Shown piece by piece: positions 1 to 8,864 of a DNA stretch of 64,000 bases. Source of the stretch: an uncultured Bacilli bacterium (GTDB lineage: Bacteria; Bacillota_I; Bacilli_A; RF39; UBA660); assembly GCA_934162125.1 (NCBI GenBank), contig CAKPHU010000001.1, forward strand, positions 124,001 to 188,000, read 5' to 3'. A model generated the notes under the pieces. It made no database searches, was not told the origin of the DNA, and saw nothing but the letters and a program-made list of their open reading frames with translations. A program made the position numbers and the translations under genes. Within the stretch, counting starts at the first letter, position 1. Each line of letters starts with the position of its first letter.

Positions 1-2204
1 CGATTTGAGATTTCTAATTCATTTAAACGAATTCTCTTACCAGTACCTTTAGTAGTTAGAATAGCAACAAACTCATCTTGAGTTGGATCAAAGCAATTAG
101 TAGATATTAGATGATCATCTTTTAATTTAATAGCTTTAACACCAGAAGCTTTAACACCTACTAGTGGAACATCGCTGGTTTTAAAACATAGACCATAGCC
201 TGAATCTGTTGCTAAGAAAAGCGTATTTGCAGTTTCGCGGAAGACAGAAATTACTTCGTCATCTTCTTTTAATTTCATACAGCTTGTAGCTTTAGAATAT
301 CTTTGAAGTTTAAACTCTTGAAGTTTAGAACGTTTAATCATACCATCTTTTGTAGCAATAACGACATTGGCATTAGTACTAAAGTCATAGGCTGGAATTG
401 AAGCAATGATACTTTCATCAGCACTCATTTCAATTAGGTTACTGACATGTTTTGGCATGTCTTTCCATTTAAGATCTGGAATGATATGAACTGGAATATG
501 AAGATAATTTCCTTTAGTTGTGAATAATAACAAAGTGTCTGTGGTATTCATAACATATAGTCCTAAAACATAATCATTTTCTTTGATTGTTAAATCATTT
601 TCATTTGATGATGTATAACTTCTTAGAGAAGTACGTTTTAAGTAACCATCTTTTGTAACAACTACAACTACTTCTTCTTTTGGAATCATTAGTGAAGTGT
701 CAATCTTAATTTCAGTTATTTCATCTTTTATTTCAGTTATACGTGGTGTCTTATATTCATCACGAACGTCACGTAAGTCTTTCTTCATAACATTTCTTAG
801 AGCGTCTTCACTAGCTAGGATAGTAGATAAGCCATTAATTATTTTTTCTAGGTTAGCCATTTCAGCTTCTAGAGCAACAACGTCTGTATTAGTTAAACGA
901 TATAGCTGTAAAGTAACGATAGCTTCAGCTTGTTCTGGTGAGAATTCAAATTCTTTAACTAAATTGTCTTTGGCATCGGCTTTATTCTTTGAGGCTCTAA
1001 TTACTTTTATTACTTCATCTAGAATAGATAAGCACTTAATTAAACCTTCAACAATATGGTATCTAGCTTTAGCATGAGCTAAATCAAACTCTGTACGACG
1101 TCTAACAACTTCTTTTTGATGGTTAATAAAAGCATCAAGTGCTCCTTCTAATCCTAGAAGTTTTGGTCTTCTATTAACGATAGAAACCATATTGAAATTG
1201 TAACTGATTTGCATATCAGTGTTTTTTAGTAAGTAATTGACAATTAAATCTTTATTAGCAGATTTTTTAATATCAATGACAATTCTAACATCAGCAGCTG
1301 ATTCATCACGTACTTCAAGAATGCCATCTACTTTTTTATCAATACGAATGTCATCTATTTTTTTAACTAGTTGAGATTTATTTGTTTCAAAAGGAATCTC
1401 AGTAATGACTAATGAACATTTTGTTTTATCTTCTTCAAAAGTATATTTACTACGAATATTTATCTTGCCACGACCAGTTTTATATGCTTCTTTAATACCT
1501 TCAATTCCTTCAACAATGGCTCCAGTTGGGAAGTCTGGTCCTTTGACAATAGCTATTAGAGAATCTAGAGTACAGTTAGGATGATCAATTCGATGAATTG
1601 TGGCATCAATTACTTCAGTTAAATTATGTGGTGGAATATTAGTAGCATATCCAGCGGAAATACCTTGAGCACCATAAACTAGAAGAGCTGGGAAACGAGC
1701 TGGTAAGACAGTTGGCTCTACTGTGGTGTCATCAAAGTTAGGAGCAAATTCAATAGTGTCTTTATCGATATCACGAAGCATTTCATTACTAATTTTAGAA
1801 AGACGAGCTTCAGTGTAACGATAGGCAGCTGGAGAGTCTCCATCGATAGAACCGTTATTACCATGCATATCAATATATGGTAGACGAGTTTTCCAAGGTT
1901 GACTCATACGAACCATAGCATCATAGATTGAACTATCACCATGTGGATGGTAATTTCCGATAACGTCTCCTACTGTTTTGGCACTCTTACGATAACCTTT
2001 ATCATAAGTGTTTTTTTCTTTGTACATAGAGTATAGGATACGTCTTTGAACTGGCTTTAGACCATCTCTTGCATCGGGAATAGCACGATCTTGGATGATA
2101 TACTTAGAATAACTTCCAAATCTTTCACCCATGATGTCTTCTAGGGTATAATCAAATATTTTTTCGATTATTTCTTTTGTCTCTGAATTATCTTTTTTTG
2201 GCAT
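1..2204 (-). CDS. parC: DNA topoisomerase IV subunit A, C-terminus cut by the window edge
   Basis: ParC is the DNA-cleaving subunit of topoisomerase IV, which decatenates sister chromosomes with ParE. About 734 codons are visible with no stop, so the C-terminus lies outside the window; the last visible residues still look like the beta-pinwheel domain. The N-terminus shows the winged-helix region with HPHGDSSIYDAMVRMSQ (the quinolone-target region, with the usual Ser and Asp residues) and MHGNNGSIDGDSPAA followed by YRYTEARLS, which holds the catalytic tyrosine. The MHGNNGS wording fits ParC rather than GyrA. The start is ATG at 2202-2204 with an AGGTG ribosome site just upstream. It follows parE by 16 bases and is most likely co-transcribed with it. 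Confidence 0.93.
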   Translation of the reverse strand, partial: MPKKDNSETKEIIEKIFDYTLEDIMGERFGSYSKYIIQDRAIPDARDGLKPVQRRILYSMYKEKNTYDKGYRKSAKTVGDVIGNYHPHGDSSIYDAMVRMSQPWKTRLPYIDMHGNNGSIDGDSPAAYRYTEARLSKISNEMLRDIDKDTIEFAPNFDDTTVEPTVLPARFPALLVYGAQGISAGYATNIPPHNLTEVIDATIHRIDHPNCTLDSLIAIVKGPDFPTGAIVEGIEGIKEAYKTGRGKINIRSKYTFEEDKTKCSLVITEIPFETNKSQLVKKIDDIRIDKKVDGILEVRDESAADVRIVIDIKKSANKDLIVNYLLKNTDMQISYNFNMVSIVNRRPKLLGLEGALDAFINHQKEVVRRRTEFDLAHAKARYHIVEGLIKCLSILDEVIKVIRASKNKADAKDNLVKEFEFSPEQAEAIVTLQLYRLTNTDVVALEAEMANLEKIINGLSTILASEDALRNVMKKDLRDVRDEYKTPRITEIKDEITEIKIDTSLMIPKEEVVVVVTKDGYLKRTSLRSYTSSNENDLTIKENDYVLGLYVMNTTDTLLLFTTKGNYLHIPVHIIPDLKWKDMPKHVSNLIEMSADESIIASIPAYDFSTNANVVIATKDGMIKRSKLQEFKLQRYSKATSCMKLKEDDEVISVFRETANTLFLATDSGYGLCFKTSDVPLVGVKASGVKAIKLKDDHLISTNCFDPTQDEFVAILTTKGTGKRIRLNELEISN

Positions 2205-2220
2205 ATTTTCACCTATTTCT

Positions 2221-4125
2221 TTATTTTATCTTATAATCATCCTCTAGAGAGAATTCAACATTTTCATCAATCCATTCTTTACGTGGAGTAACATCGTCTC
2301 CCATAAGAACAGATACTCTTTTTTCAGCAAGTTGAGCATCTTCAATATTAACACGAATTAAAGTTCTGCTTCCTGGTTTCATAGTTGTTTCACATAATTG
2401 ATCGGCGTTCATTTCACCAAGACCTTTATATCTTTGAATTTCACATTTTTTGCCTTTACTTTTAGCTTGCATTTCCTCAATGGTATAAGCGTATTCAATG
2501 TCTTTACCACTTTGAATTTTAAATAAGGGAGGTAGAGCAACAAATAGACGACCATCTTCTATTAAAGGTTTCATATAGCGATAGAAGAATGTTAAAAGTA
2601 GGCATTGAATGTGACCTCCATCTTCATCGGCATCGCTCATGATTATTACTTTAGAATATTCACAATCTTTAATATCGAAATTAGAACCATAACCTGCTCC
2701 AATAGTATAAATCATAGTATTTATTTCTTCATTACGAAGGATTTCGTCTTCTTTAGTTTTCTCAGTATTTAAAACTTTACCACGAAGAGGAAGGATGGCT
2801 TGGTAACGGCGGTCACGGCCTTGTTTTGCAGAACCACCAGCTGAATCTCCTTCGACTAAGAATAATTCTTTTTTAGTCTTGTCTTTGCTTTGAGCTGGGG
2901 CAAGTTTACCAGATAGAGAACGTTCTTTACTATTTTTCTTAGTTCCTTTACGAGCTTCTTCACGAGCTTTTCTAGCAGCTTCACGAGCTATTTTACTACG
3001 AAGACTCTTGTTAATTATTTCTGTAGCAATTGTTTTATTTTCTTCTAGGAAAATTCTAATTTGTTCACTAACGATATTTTCAACGGCTGTTTTAGCTTGA
3101 GGAGTACCTAATTTTCCTTTTGTTTGTCCTTCAAATTGAAGAATGCCTTCAGGAATTTTTAAACTGATGATAGCAGTTAGACCTTCTCTTACATCGCTAC
3201 CTTCTAGAGCCTTATCTTTTCCTTTAATAAAGCCATTGTTTTTAGCATAATCATTAAAGACTTTGGTTAAAGCTGATTTGAAACCAACTTCATGAGAACC
3301 ACCATCAATGGTTTTAACATTATTTACGAAACTAACAATTTCTTCATTGTAAGAGTCTGTGTATTGCATAGCAATTTCAACATCTATTTTTTCTTTAGTA
3401 CCAGAAAAGTAAAGAACTTTATGAAGGGCATTTTTTCCTTTATTTAATTCTTCAACAAATTCTTCAATTCCACGTTCATAATGGAATTTTGCACTACGTT
3501 CATCTTCTTCATCAATTACTTCGATAGTAATACCTTTAAGAAGGAAAGCAGATTCTTCCATTCTTTCACAGATTGTTGTATACGAAAAGTTAGTAGTAGT
3601 AAAAATTTCTGGATCAGGCAAGAATCTAACTGTTGTTCCTGTTTTATTAGTAGTTCCAATTTCTTTTAGAGGAACGGCAACATGGCCACCATTTTCAAAA
3701 CGAATATAATACTCTTTTTTATCTCTTTTAATATTTACTTCCATCCATTTTGATAAAGCATTTACGACACTACTACCTACACCATGTAGTCCTCCTGATA
3801 CTTTGTAGCCTTCACTTTCAAATTTACCTCCAGCATGTAATACTGTATAAATAACTTCAGGAGTTGATTTACCAGAAGCATGCATTCCAGTTGGAAGTCC
3901 ACGTCCATGATCTTCTACACTGACTGATTTATCTTTATGAATGACAATTTTTATATAGTCACCAAAACCATTAATTGCTTCATCGATAGAGTTGTCGACA
4001 ATTTCCCAAACTAAGTGGTGTAATCCTCTTTTATCTGTTGATCCAATATACATACCTGGTCTTTTACGAACTGCGTCTAGACCTTCAAGGATCTTAATTG
4101 ATGACTCATCATATTTTAATGCCAT
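2221..4125 (-). CDS. parE: DNA topoisomerase IV subunit B
   Basis: ATPase subunit of topoisomerase IV, the partner of the parC gene directly downstream. The GHKL ATPase domain has EIVDNSIDEA, DHGRGLPTG and GGLHGVGSSVVNAL. The TOPRIM domain has LVEGDSAGGSAKQGRDR, LPLRGKVLNTEK and SDADEDGGHI with the metal-binding acidic residues. The RPGMYIGSTDKRGLHHLVWE wording and the pairing with parC favour ParE over GyrB. An upstream in-frame ATG at 4144-4146 exists, but AGGAG at 4133-4137 is spaced ideally for the ATG at 4123-4125, where the family N-terminus (MALKYDESS) begins. That start gives 634 residues. A consensus promoter lies at 4156-4184. Confidence 0.95.
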   Translation of the reverse strand: MALKYDESSIKILEGLDAVRKRPGMYIGSTDKRGLHHLVWEIVDNSIDEAINGFGDYIKIVIHKDKSVSVEDHGRGLPTGMHASGKSTPEVIYTVLHAGGKFESEGYKVSGGLHGVGSSVVNALSKWMEVNIKRDKKEYYIRFENGGHVAVPLKEIGTTNKTGTTVRFLPDPEIFTTTNFSYTTICERMEESAFLLKGITIEVIDEEDERSAKFHYERGIEEFVEELNKGKNALHKVLYFSGTKEKIDVEIAMQYTDSYNEEIVSFVNNVKTIDGGSHEVGFKSALTKVFNDYAKNNGFIKGKDKALEGSDVREGLTAIISLKIPEGILQFEGQTKGKLGTPQAKTAVENIVSEQIRIFLEENKTIATEIINKSLRSKIAREAARKAREEARKGTKKNSKERSLSGKLAPAQSKDKTKKELFLVEGDSAGGSAKQGRDRRYQAILPLRGKVLNTEKTKEDEILRNEEINTMIYTIGAGYGSNFDIKDCEYSKVIIMSDADEDGGHIQCLLLTFFYRYMKPLIEDGRLFVALPPLFKIQSGKDIEYAYTIEEMQAKSKGKKCEIQRYKGLGEMNADQLCETTMKPGSRTLIRVNIEDAQLAEKRVSVLMGDDVTPRKEWIDENVEFSLEDDYKIK

Positions 4126-4155
4126 TTTATCACTCCTATAATTCAACTATTTAAT

Positions 4156-4184
4156 ATTATAACGAATTTTTAATTTTTTTTCAA
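4156..4184 (-). promoter_or_regulatory. Promoter of parE-parC
   Basis: Read on the minus strand, the -35 TTGAAA (4179-4184) and the perfect -10 TATAAT (4156-4161) are separated by 17 bases. The predicted transcript begins about 25 bases before the parE start. Confidence 0.8.
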
Positions 4185-4244
4185 TCTTCGTTTACTTTAT
4201 TTTACAAGGAAAAAGGACTATTTGCTGACTTAAATCATCAGCGA

Positions 4245-4325
4245 AGAAAAAGAAGATATTTAATTTATAGAGAGATATCTTCTTTTAAATATTATTTATA
4301 GTTTGACCTACTCTTGTTTCCTAAT
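4245..4325 (-). ncRNA. Candidate small RNA upstream of parE
   Basis: A perfect -35 TTGACA (4354-4359) with a -10-like TAAACT (4331-4336, spacing 17) or TATAAA (4333-4338, spacing 15) is followed by a non-coding stretch. That stretch ends in an intrinsic terminator: AGAAGATAT at 4275-4283 pairs with ATATCTTCT at 4251-4259, then TTTTC. The predicted transcript is about 80 nucleotides. It contains no credible open frame with a ribosome site. It lies between the terminator of the preceding operon (4391-4414) and the parE promoter, so it is a self-contained unit. No known RNA family is recognised. Confidence 0.4.
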
Positions 4326-4390
4326 TTATTAGTTTATATGGAAAAAATAGAGATGTCAAGTCTAGGAAAAAAGCAAAGTACTAGGCAAAG

Positions 4391-4414
4391 AAAAAATTGA
4401 CTGTTAAGTCAATT
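4391..4414 (-). terminator. Intrinsic terminator of the mtaB-recD2 operon
   Basis: Stem AATTGACT (4395-4402) with AGTCAATT (4407-4414), 4-base loop, followed on the minus strand by a run of Ts. The stem includes two bases of the stop codon of the 4413-4580 gene. Confidence 0.8.
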
Positions 4415-4580
4415 ATTCCATATCATCTAATTTATCATAAGTTTTTTTAGCAAGGGACTTTGCTTTTTCCTTCATATCATAGATCATTTCAGGATTTGTT
4501 TTCATGTAGCAACAAGCTGCTCCAATCATTATTCCAAGCATAAGCATAATTATCTTGCCTTTACTACAACTGTTTTCCAT
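4413..4580 (-). CDS. Small YtxH-like membrane protein, 55 residues
   Basis: Short gene encoding 55 residues. It has a charged start (MENSCSKGK), one hydrophobic segment of about 16 residues (IIMLMLGIMIGAACC, residues 10-24) and a basic/acidic amphipathic tail rich in Lys and Asp. This is the layout of small YtxH-like membrane-anchored proteins, but the match is by architecture only. An AGGTG ribosome site precedes the ATG at 4578-4580. It is the last gene of the operon, 37 bases after recD2, and is followed at once by a terminator. Two adjacent cysteines sit at the end of the membrane segment. Function unknown. Confidence 0.75.
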   Translation of the reverse strand: MENSCSKGKIIMLMLGIMIGAACCYMKTNPEMIYDMKEKAKSLAKKTYDKLDDME

Positions 4581-4617
4581 ATATATTTCACCTCATCTTT
4601 AGTATGGGTGAAATTCA

Positions 4618-6807
4618 CTATTTTATACCTGTTTCTAAAAATTCACGAATTGTTGTTCTTCTAATATCAGTCTTAGTATTATTTACAGCTAAGTTTAAAG
4701 CATTAGCTTCACCAATTAGATAAAGTTTTCTTTTAGCTCTAGTTATACCAGTATATATTAGTTTACGATATAGCATCTTATTAAAGTTATGAACTAGAGG
4801 TATAACAACAACTTCAAATTCACTACCTTGAGATTTATGAATAGAAATAGCATAAGCAAGGCGGAAGTTATTAAAGTTAGAAGGTGTATATTTAACAACG
4901 TTGCCATCAAAATCAATGATGATTTCTTTCTTTGGTGAAGTCTTAATTTCTTTAATGATCCCAATATCACCATTATAAACATTTTCATCTGGCATATTTG
5001 TCAATTGAATTACTTTGTCTTCTTCCCTATAAATAAATTCACCTGCTATTAGTTCTTTTTTATTTTTTGATGGTGGATTAAATTTTCTTTGAAGAGCATT
5101 ATTTATCTCATCAATTCCAGCAATTGTTTTATACATTGGGCATAATATTTGGAAATCTTTATAAGAGAGATCTCGATAAGTTTCAGCTATTTCAATAATG
5201 TTTGGAATGACATTTGAAACATCGCAATTTATGAATGTTAAGTCATCTCCAATATTAAAGTTATCTTTATTAACTTCACCTCTTCTAATATCATAAGCAA
5301 GAGATAAAATGTGAGAATCTTTTCCTTGACGATATAGTTCAGTTAGCTCTACTTTTTCTAGAGTATTACTCATAATAATGTCATAGAGAACTTGTCCTGG
5401 ACCTACTGATGGCAATTGATGAAAGTCCCCTACTATAACTATTTTACAATTAGCAGAAATGCCTTTTAAAAGATTAGCCATTAGATAAGTATCAACCATA
5501 CTAGCTTCATCTAGTATTACGAACTCAGCTTTACTTTTATTGTATTCATTGACTTGGAAACGATTAGTTTCTTTTTGCCATTTTAGGAAACGATGGATAG
5601 TTGAAGCCCGAACTTGAGAAGTTTCACTCATTCTTTTGGCAGCACGACCAGTTGGGGCAAGAAGAACTACTTTTTCATTAAGAGACTCATAACTTAATTT
5701 ATTCATAATACGATATAGTTCTACTATGCCACGCATGATAGTGGTTTTACCTGTTCCTGGTCCACCTGTAATAATTAGGAATTTACGTAAATAACTGTTT
5801 TTGATAGCTAGACGTTGTTCAGTATTATATTTAATGCCATAATGTTCTTCAAGTTCAGCAATACGTTCTTCAAGGCACTTTTCTTTTAATGGTTCTTCGT
5901 GGTTTAACATGCGGAAACGTTTAACGATTAAGGTTTCAGCTTCATACATTTCTTTTAGATAGTAGCAGTCTTCTTTAATGACAATTTCTAGGTTTTGATC
6001 TAGAGTCTGTAAAGCAGAATCTAATTTTTCAGAGGAGATGTTTACGCCTAAGACACGTGGTAAGTAGAAAGCTAGTTCATCTTTAAAATAATAACTATGA
6101 CCATAAGTATTACTGATTTCATTCATAATATAAATTAGAGCTGCCCTAATACGAATATCAGCATCTTTTGAAACATTGTTTCTTAAGGCTATATAGTCTA
6201 CTTTTTTAAATGTTATATTGTAGATATCTCTAACTACTTGATAGATATCTTCAGTAATAATATCCTTAGTTTTATTTTTGTAGAAATTATATATTAACAT
6301 GGCGTCTTTAGTAGAAAAGCCTAATTCAGTTAGATAAATAATTATCTCATAACTTGCTTCATACTCAGCTAAAGTATCATGAAGAGTGTTGGCATTCTTC
6401 TTTGTTACACCAGGGATTAAGATAAGATTGGCAGGATTATCAAGAATTATTTTTAAGGTGTCTTTTCCTAATACATCAACAATGGCTTTAGCTTTTTTCT
6501 CACCTATTCCTTTAAATAAACCTGAAGTTAAAAATTCAATTATACCATCTCGTTCTTCTGGACGACATCTTTCATAACTTTCAACTTGAAATTGTTCACC
6601 ATACTTTTCATGATTTATGAGATTACCATAAAAAAGATATGTATCCATATCATTAAGTTCATGAAAGTAACCAGTAAAAGTAATAACTCGATCAATATAG
6701 GCTTCTAAGTCTTTGGTATCAGTATCAACTACTTTAAATAAACCAATGTGATAGCCTGTTGGAGACTCATATATACTTTTACGATAATTTCCCTTAATGT
6801 ATGTCAT
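4618..6807 (-). CDS. recD2: RecD2-type ATP-dependent DNA helicase
   Basis: 5'-to-3' superfamily 1B helicase of the RecD2/YrrC family, which acts in DNA repair and replication-fork maintenance without RecBC. The 729 residues begin with an OB-like region, followed by tandem helix-hairpin-helix motifs (GIGEKKAKAIVDVLG and LILIPGVTKKNANTL). Next comes the helicase core with Walker A GGPGTGKTT, Walker B LDEASMVD, GDFHQLPSVGPGQ and the late motif YAISIHKSQGSEFEVVVIP. A GGAG ribosome site precedes ATG 6805-6807. It follows mtaB by 17 bases and belongs to the operon driven from 8756-8784. AddA/AddB are present elsewhere in the window, consistent with the RecD2 rather than the RecD role. Confidence 0.94.
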   Translation of the reverse strand: MTYIKGNYRKSIYESPTGYHIGLFKVVDTDTKDLEAYIDRVITFTGYFHELNDMDTYLFYGNLINHEKYGEQFQVESYERCRPEERDGIIEFLTSGLFKGIGEKKAKAIVDVLGKDTLKIILDNPANLILIPGVTKKNANTLHDTLAEYEASYEIIIYLTELGFSTKDAMLIYNFYKNKTKDIITEDIYQVVRDIYNITFKKVDYIALRNNVSKDADIRIRAALIYIMNEISNTYGHSYYFKDELAFYLPRVLGVNISSEKLDSALQTLDQNLEIVIKEDCYYLKEMYEAETLIVKRFRMLNHEEPLKEKCLEERIAELEEHYGIKYNTEQRLAIKNSYLRKFLIITGGPGTGKTTIMRGIVELYRIMNKLSYESLNEKVVLLAPTGRAAKRMSETSQVRASTIHRFLKWQKETNRFQVNEYNKSKAEFVILDEASMVDTYLMANLLKGISANCKIVIVGDFHQLPSVGPGQVLYDIIMSNTLEKVELTELYRQGKDSHILSLAYDIRRGEVNKDNFNIGDDLTFINCDVSNVIPNIIEIAETYRDLSYKDFQILCPMYKTIAGIDEINNALQRKFNPPSKNKKELIAGEFIYREEDKVIQLTNMPDENVYNGDIGIIKEIKTSPKKEIIIDFDGNVVKYTPSNFNNFRLAYAISIHKSQGSEFEVVVIPLVHNFNKMLYRKLIYTGITRAKRKLYLIGEANALNLAVNNTKTDIRRTTIREFLETGIK

Positions 6808-6824
6808 ATTTTTTTACTCCTTTA

Positions 6825-8096
6825 TTATTCTCCTATGCAGTATGGATAATCTATTTCTTTAATTGTTACATTTACAAAAGTATTATGTTCTAATTCTTTA
6901 GCAATTTTAACATGTAGGTAGTTACTTGTATGACCATAACTATAACCATCTTTTGTCTCTTCAATTAGAACTTCTTCTGTTTTATTTAAGAACTTTTTAG
7001 CATAAGCTATTTCTAAATCTTTAGATACTAATAATAATTCTCTAGCACGTCTTTTCTTTTCAGCTTGATCAATGTGATTAGGCATTTCCATAGCTTTGGT
7101 ACCTTTTCTTTCACTGTATGGGAAGACATGTATTTTAGCAAATTCTAGTTTCTTACAAGTTTCAATGGTTGTTTGGAAGAGTTCTTCTGTTTCTCCTGGA
7201 AAACCTACAATTACATCTGTTGTAATACTAATATTTGGTCTAATCTTGCGAATTTCTGCTATTTTAGCGAAGAAATAAGCTAAATTATATTTACGATTCA
7301 TAGCTTTTAAGATCTCATCACTACCAGCTTGTAGAGGTATATGAAGATGATCAACAATGATAGAACTTTCTCTTAAAATATCTAAAACCTCTTCATTTAA
7401 TTCAGTTGTCTCAATAGAAGAAATACGTAATCTTTTAAGGCCTGGTATCTTGATAATGTCTTTTAAAAGAGAAGCGAATGATGTTTCTAAGTCGGCACCA
7501 TAATTTCCTGTATGAATACCAGTTAAGACAACTTCTTGATAACCATTATTTACGAGTGAAGTTATTTCAGATATTACTTTATCAGGATCTTTACTACGAC
7601 ATTTACCACGAACGTAAGGAATGATGCAATAACTACAGAAGTTCTCACAACCATCTTGGATTTTTACAAAAGCTCTAGTACGGCCTGGGAAATTAGTTAT
7701 ATACATATCTTCAAATTCATCTTTTGGATCATCATATAACTTAACAATCGTTTCTTTCTTTTGAAAATATTCATCTAATAGTTCTACTATTTTAGATTTG
7801 TCTTTATTTCCTAAAACAATATCTAGGCCTTCTATTTCATAATCTTTGTTGGCTTCAATAAAACAACCCATTGCGACAACACATGCATGAGGATTCTTCT
7901 TTATGGCACTACGAATCATCTTTTTAGACTTAATATCACTTGTATTAGTAACGGTACAAGTATTTATAATATAGACGTCACAAATATCATCAAATGACTT
8001 TATTTCGTAGCCATTATTCTTTAATAAATTCATAACGTATTCACTCTCATACGTATTTACTTTACATCCTAATGTTAATATTCCAACTGTTCGCAT
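6825..8096 (-). CDS. mtaB: tRNA t6A37 methylthiotransferase
   Basis: Radical-SAM methylthiotransferase that converts t6A to ms2t6A at position 37 of ANN-decoding tRNAs. Its 423 residues show the MTTase N-terminal domain with GCKVN and the conserved cysteines of the first iron-sulfur cluster. The radical-SAM motif is CENFCSYCIIP (CxxxCxxC) with VRGKCRSKD after it, and a TRAM-like C-terminus follows. The start MRTVGILTLGCKVNTYESEY is typical of MtaB rather than MiaB or RimO. The ATG is immediately adjacent to the TAG stop of the preceding gene, so translation is probably coupled. Sua5, needed to make the t6A substrate, lies at the right end of this window. Confidence 0.93.
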   Translation of the reverse strand: MRTVGILTLGCKVNTYESEYVMNLLKNNGYEIKSFDDICDVYIINTCTVTNTSDIKSKKMIRSAIKKNPHACVVAMGCFIEANKDYEIEGLDIVLGNKDKSKIVELLDEYFQKKETIVKLYDDPKDEFEDMYITNFPGRTRAFVKIQDGCENFCSYCIIPYVRGKCRSKDPDKVISEITSLVNNGYQEVVLTGIHTGNYGADLETSFASLLKDIIKIPGLKRLRISSIETTELNEEVLDILRESSIIVDHLHIPLQAGSDEILKAMNRKYNLAYFFAKIAEIRKIRPNISITTDVIVGFPGETEELFQTTIETCKKLEFAKIHVFPYSERKGTKAMEMPNHIDQAEKKRRARELLLVSKDLEIAYAKKFLNKTEEVLIEETKDGYSYGHTSNYLHVKIAKELEHNTFVNVTIKEIDYPYCIGE

Positions 8097-8726
8097 CTAA
8101 TCACTACTTTCTTTAAATTTTTGATACCAGGTATCTAGTTTGTTTTTAGTGTTTTGATAAGCTTCACCAATCTTCTCTTCAACTGGGGCTACACTTTCTT
8201 TATATCTTTCTAGATCATCATTAATAGTTTTTACTAATTCATTATAAGCTTCTTCCCCTACTTTTTCTTTATAGGAATTTAGAACTTTATCTTTTAATTC
8301 GATAGTACGTTCTTTAATATTTGTATAAGTTTTACTACCTTGTTTTTTAATTTCTTCTCTTAGTCCAGGATACTTCTCATCTATTTTGTTATTCAAGTTA
8401 TTATAATAAGTTAGAACTTGTATCTTAACTTCATCAGTTAATTCATTAAAAGTTTTATTATTAATAGTTCCACCATAAAAAATAAAGTCTGTTAAAGTTA
8501 TAAAGGACTCTTTTAAAGATGATTTAGTTATAGTTTTTTCATCATTTAAAGCATTCTCTTGTTCTCTAATATAAGTATTTATTTCAGTATTTGAAACATT
8601 TTCAGTGTCTACTATATTAGTGCTTGTAGAACTATTTACTAAGTCTTTGTCATTAGCAATTGACATGGTCTTACCTGCTAATAAGATAGAAGCTAGAAAT
8701 GCTAATACTATAAATGTTTTTTGCAT
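8097..8726 (-). CDS. Secreted or anchored helical protein of unknown function
   Basis: The 209-residue protein starts with a basic residue and a hydrophobic stretch (residues 4-17, ending near LLAG), which looks like a signal peptide or membrane anchor. A Ser/Thr/Asn-rich linker follows. The rest is a long, highly charged helical region dense in Lys and Glu, probably coiled coil. There are no cysteines and no catalytic motif. The ribosome site is an unusual G-run (GGGGGGAT) six bases before the ATG. It is the first gene of an operon with mtaB and recD2, but nothing in it suggests an RNA or DNA role. Family not recognised. Confidence 0.75.
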   Translation of the reverse strand: MQKTFIVLAFLASILLAGKTMSIANDKDLVNSSTSTNIVDTENVSNTEINTYIREQENALNDEKTITKSSLKESFITLTDFIFYGGTINNKTFNELTDEVKIQVLTYYNNLNNKIDEKYPGLREEIKKQGSKTYTNIKERTIELKDKVLNSYKEKVGEEAYNELVKTINDDLERYKESVAPVEEKIGEAYQNTKNKLDTWYQKFKESSD

Positions 8727-8755
8727 ACTAATCCCCCCAAAGTAATTGCGATAAA

Positions 8756-8784
8756 ATTATATCATGTTTTCTAGTTATTTTCAA
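8756..8784 (-). promoter_or_regulatory. Promoter of the 8726-mtaB-recD2-4413 operon
   Basis: Minus strand -35 TTGAAA (8779-8784), 17-base spacer, -10 TATAAT (8756-8761) preceded by TGA (extended -10). The first start codon is about 30 bases downstream. Confidence 0.82.
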
Positions 8785-8828
8785 TAATTCTATTTATATG
8801 GTAGACAGTAATAGTACTTTATCCCACA

Positions 8829-8858
8829 AAAAAATTGCATTTTTCTGCAACTTTTTTA
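8829..8858 (-). terminator. Intrinsic terminator after the 8865-9632 gene
   Basis: TTGCA (8835-8839) pairs with TGCAA (8846-8850), extended by A/T pairs on both sides. A T-run follows on the minus strand; the hairpin is nearly symmetric and could also act on plus transcripts. Confidence 0.75.
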
Positions 8859-8864
8859 TTCTAA

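Noticed and set aside
697..1077. Plus-strand open frame inside parC
   Set aside because: It is antisense to a highly conserved gene, has no ribosome site or promoter, and its composition is that of reverse-complemented coding DNA. Similar plus-strand frames across the window were dropped for the same reason.
2221..4146. Calling the topoisomerase genes gyrA/gyrB
   Set aside because: MHGNNGS...SPAAYRYTEAR and RPGMYIGSTDKRGLHHLVWE match the ParC/ParE wording, and the parE-parC order and terminal residues fit topoisomerase IV rather than gyrase.
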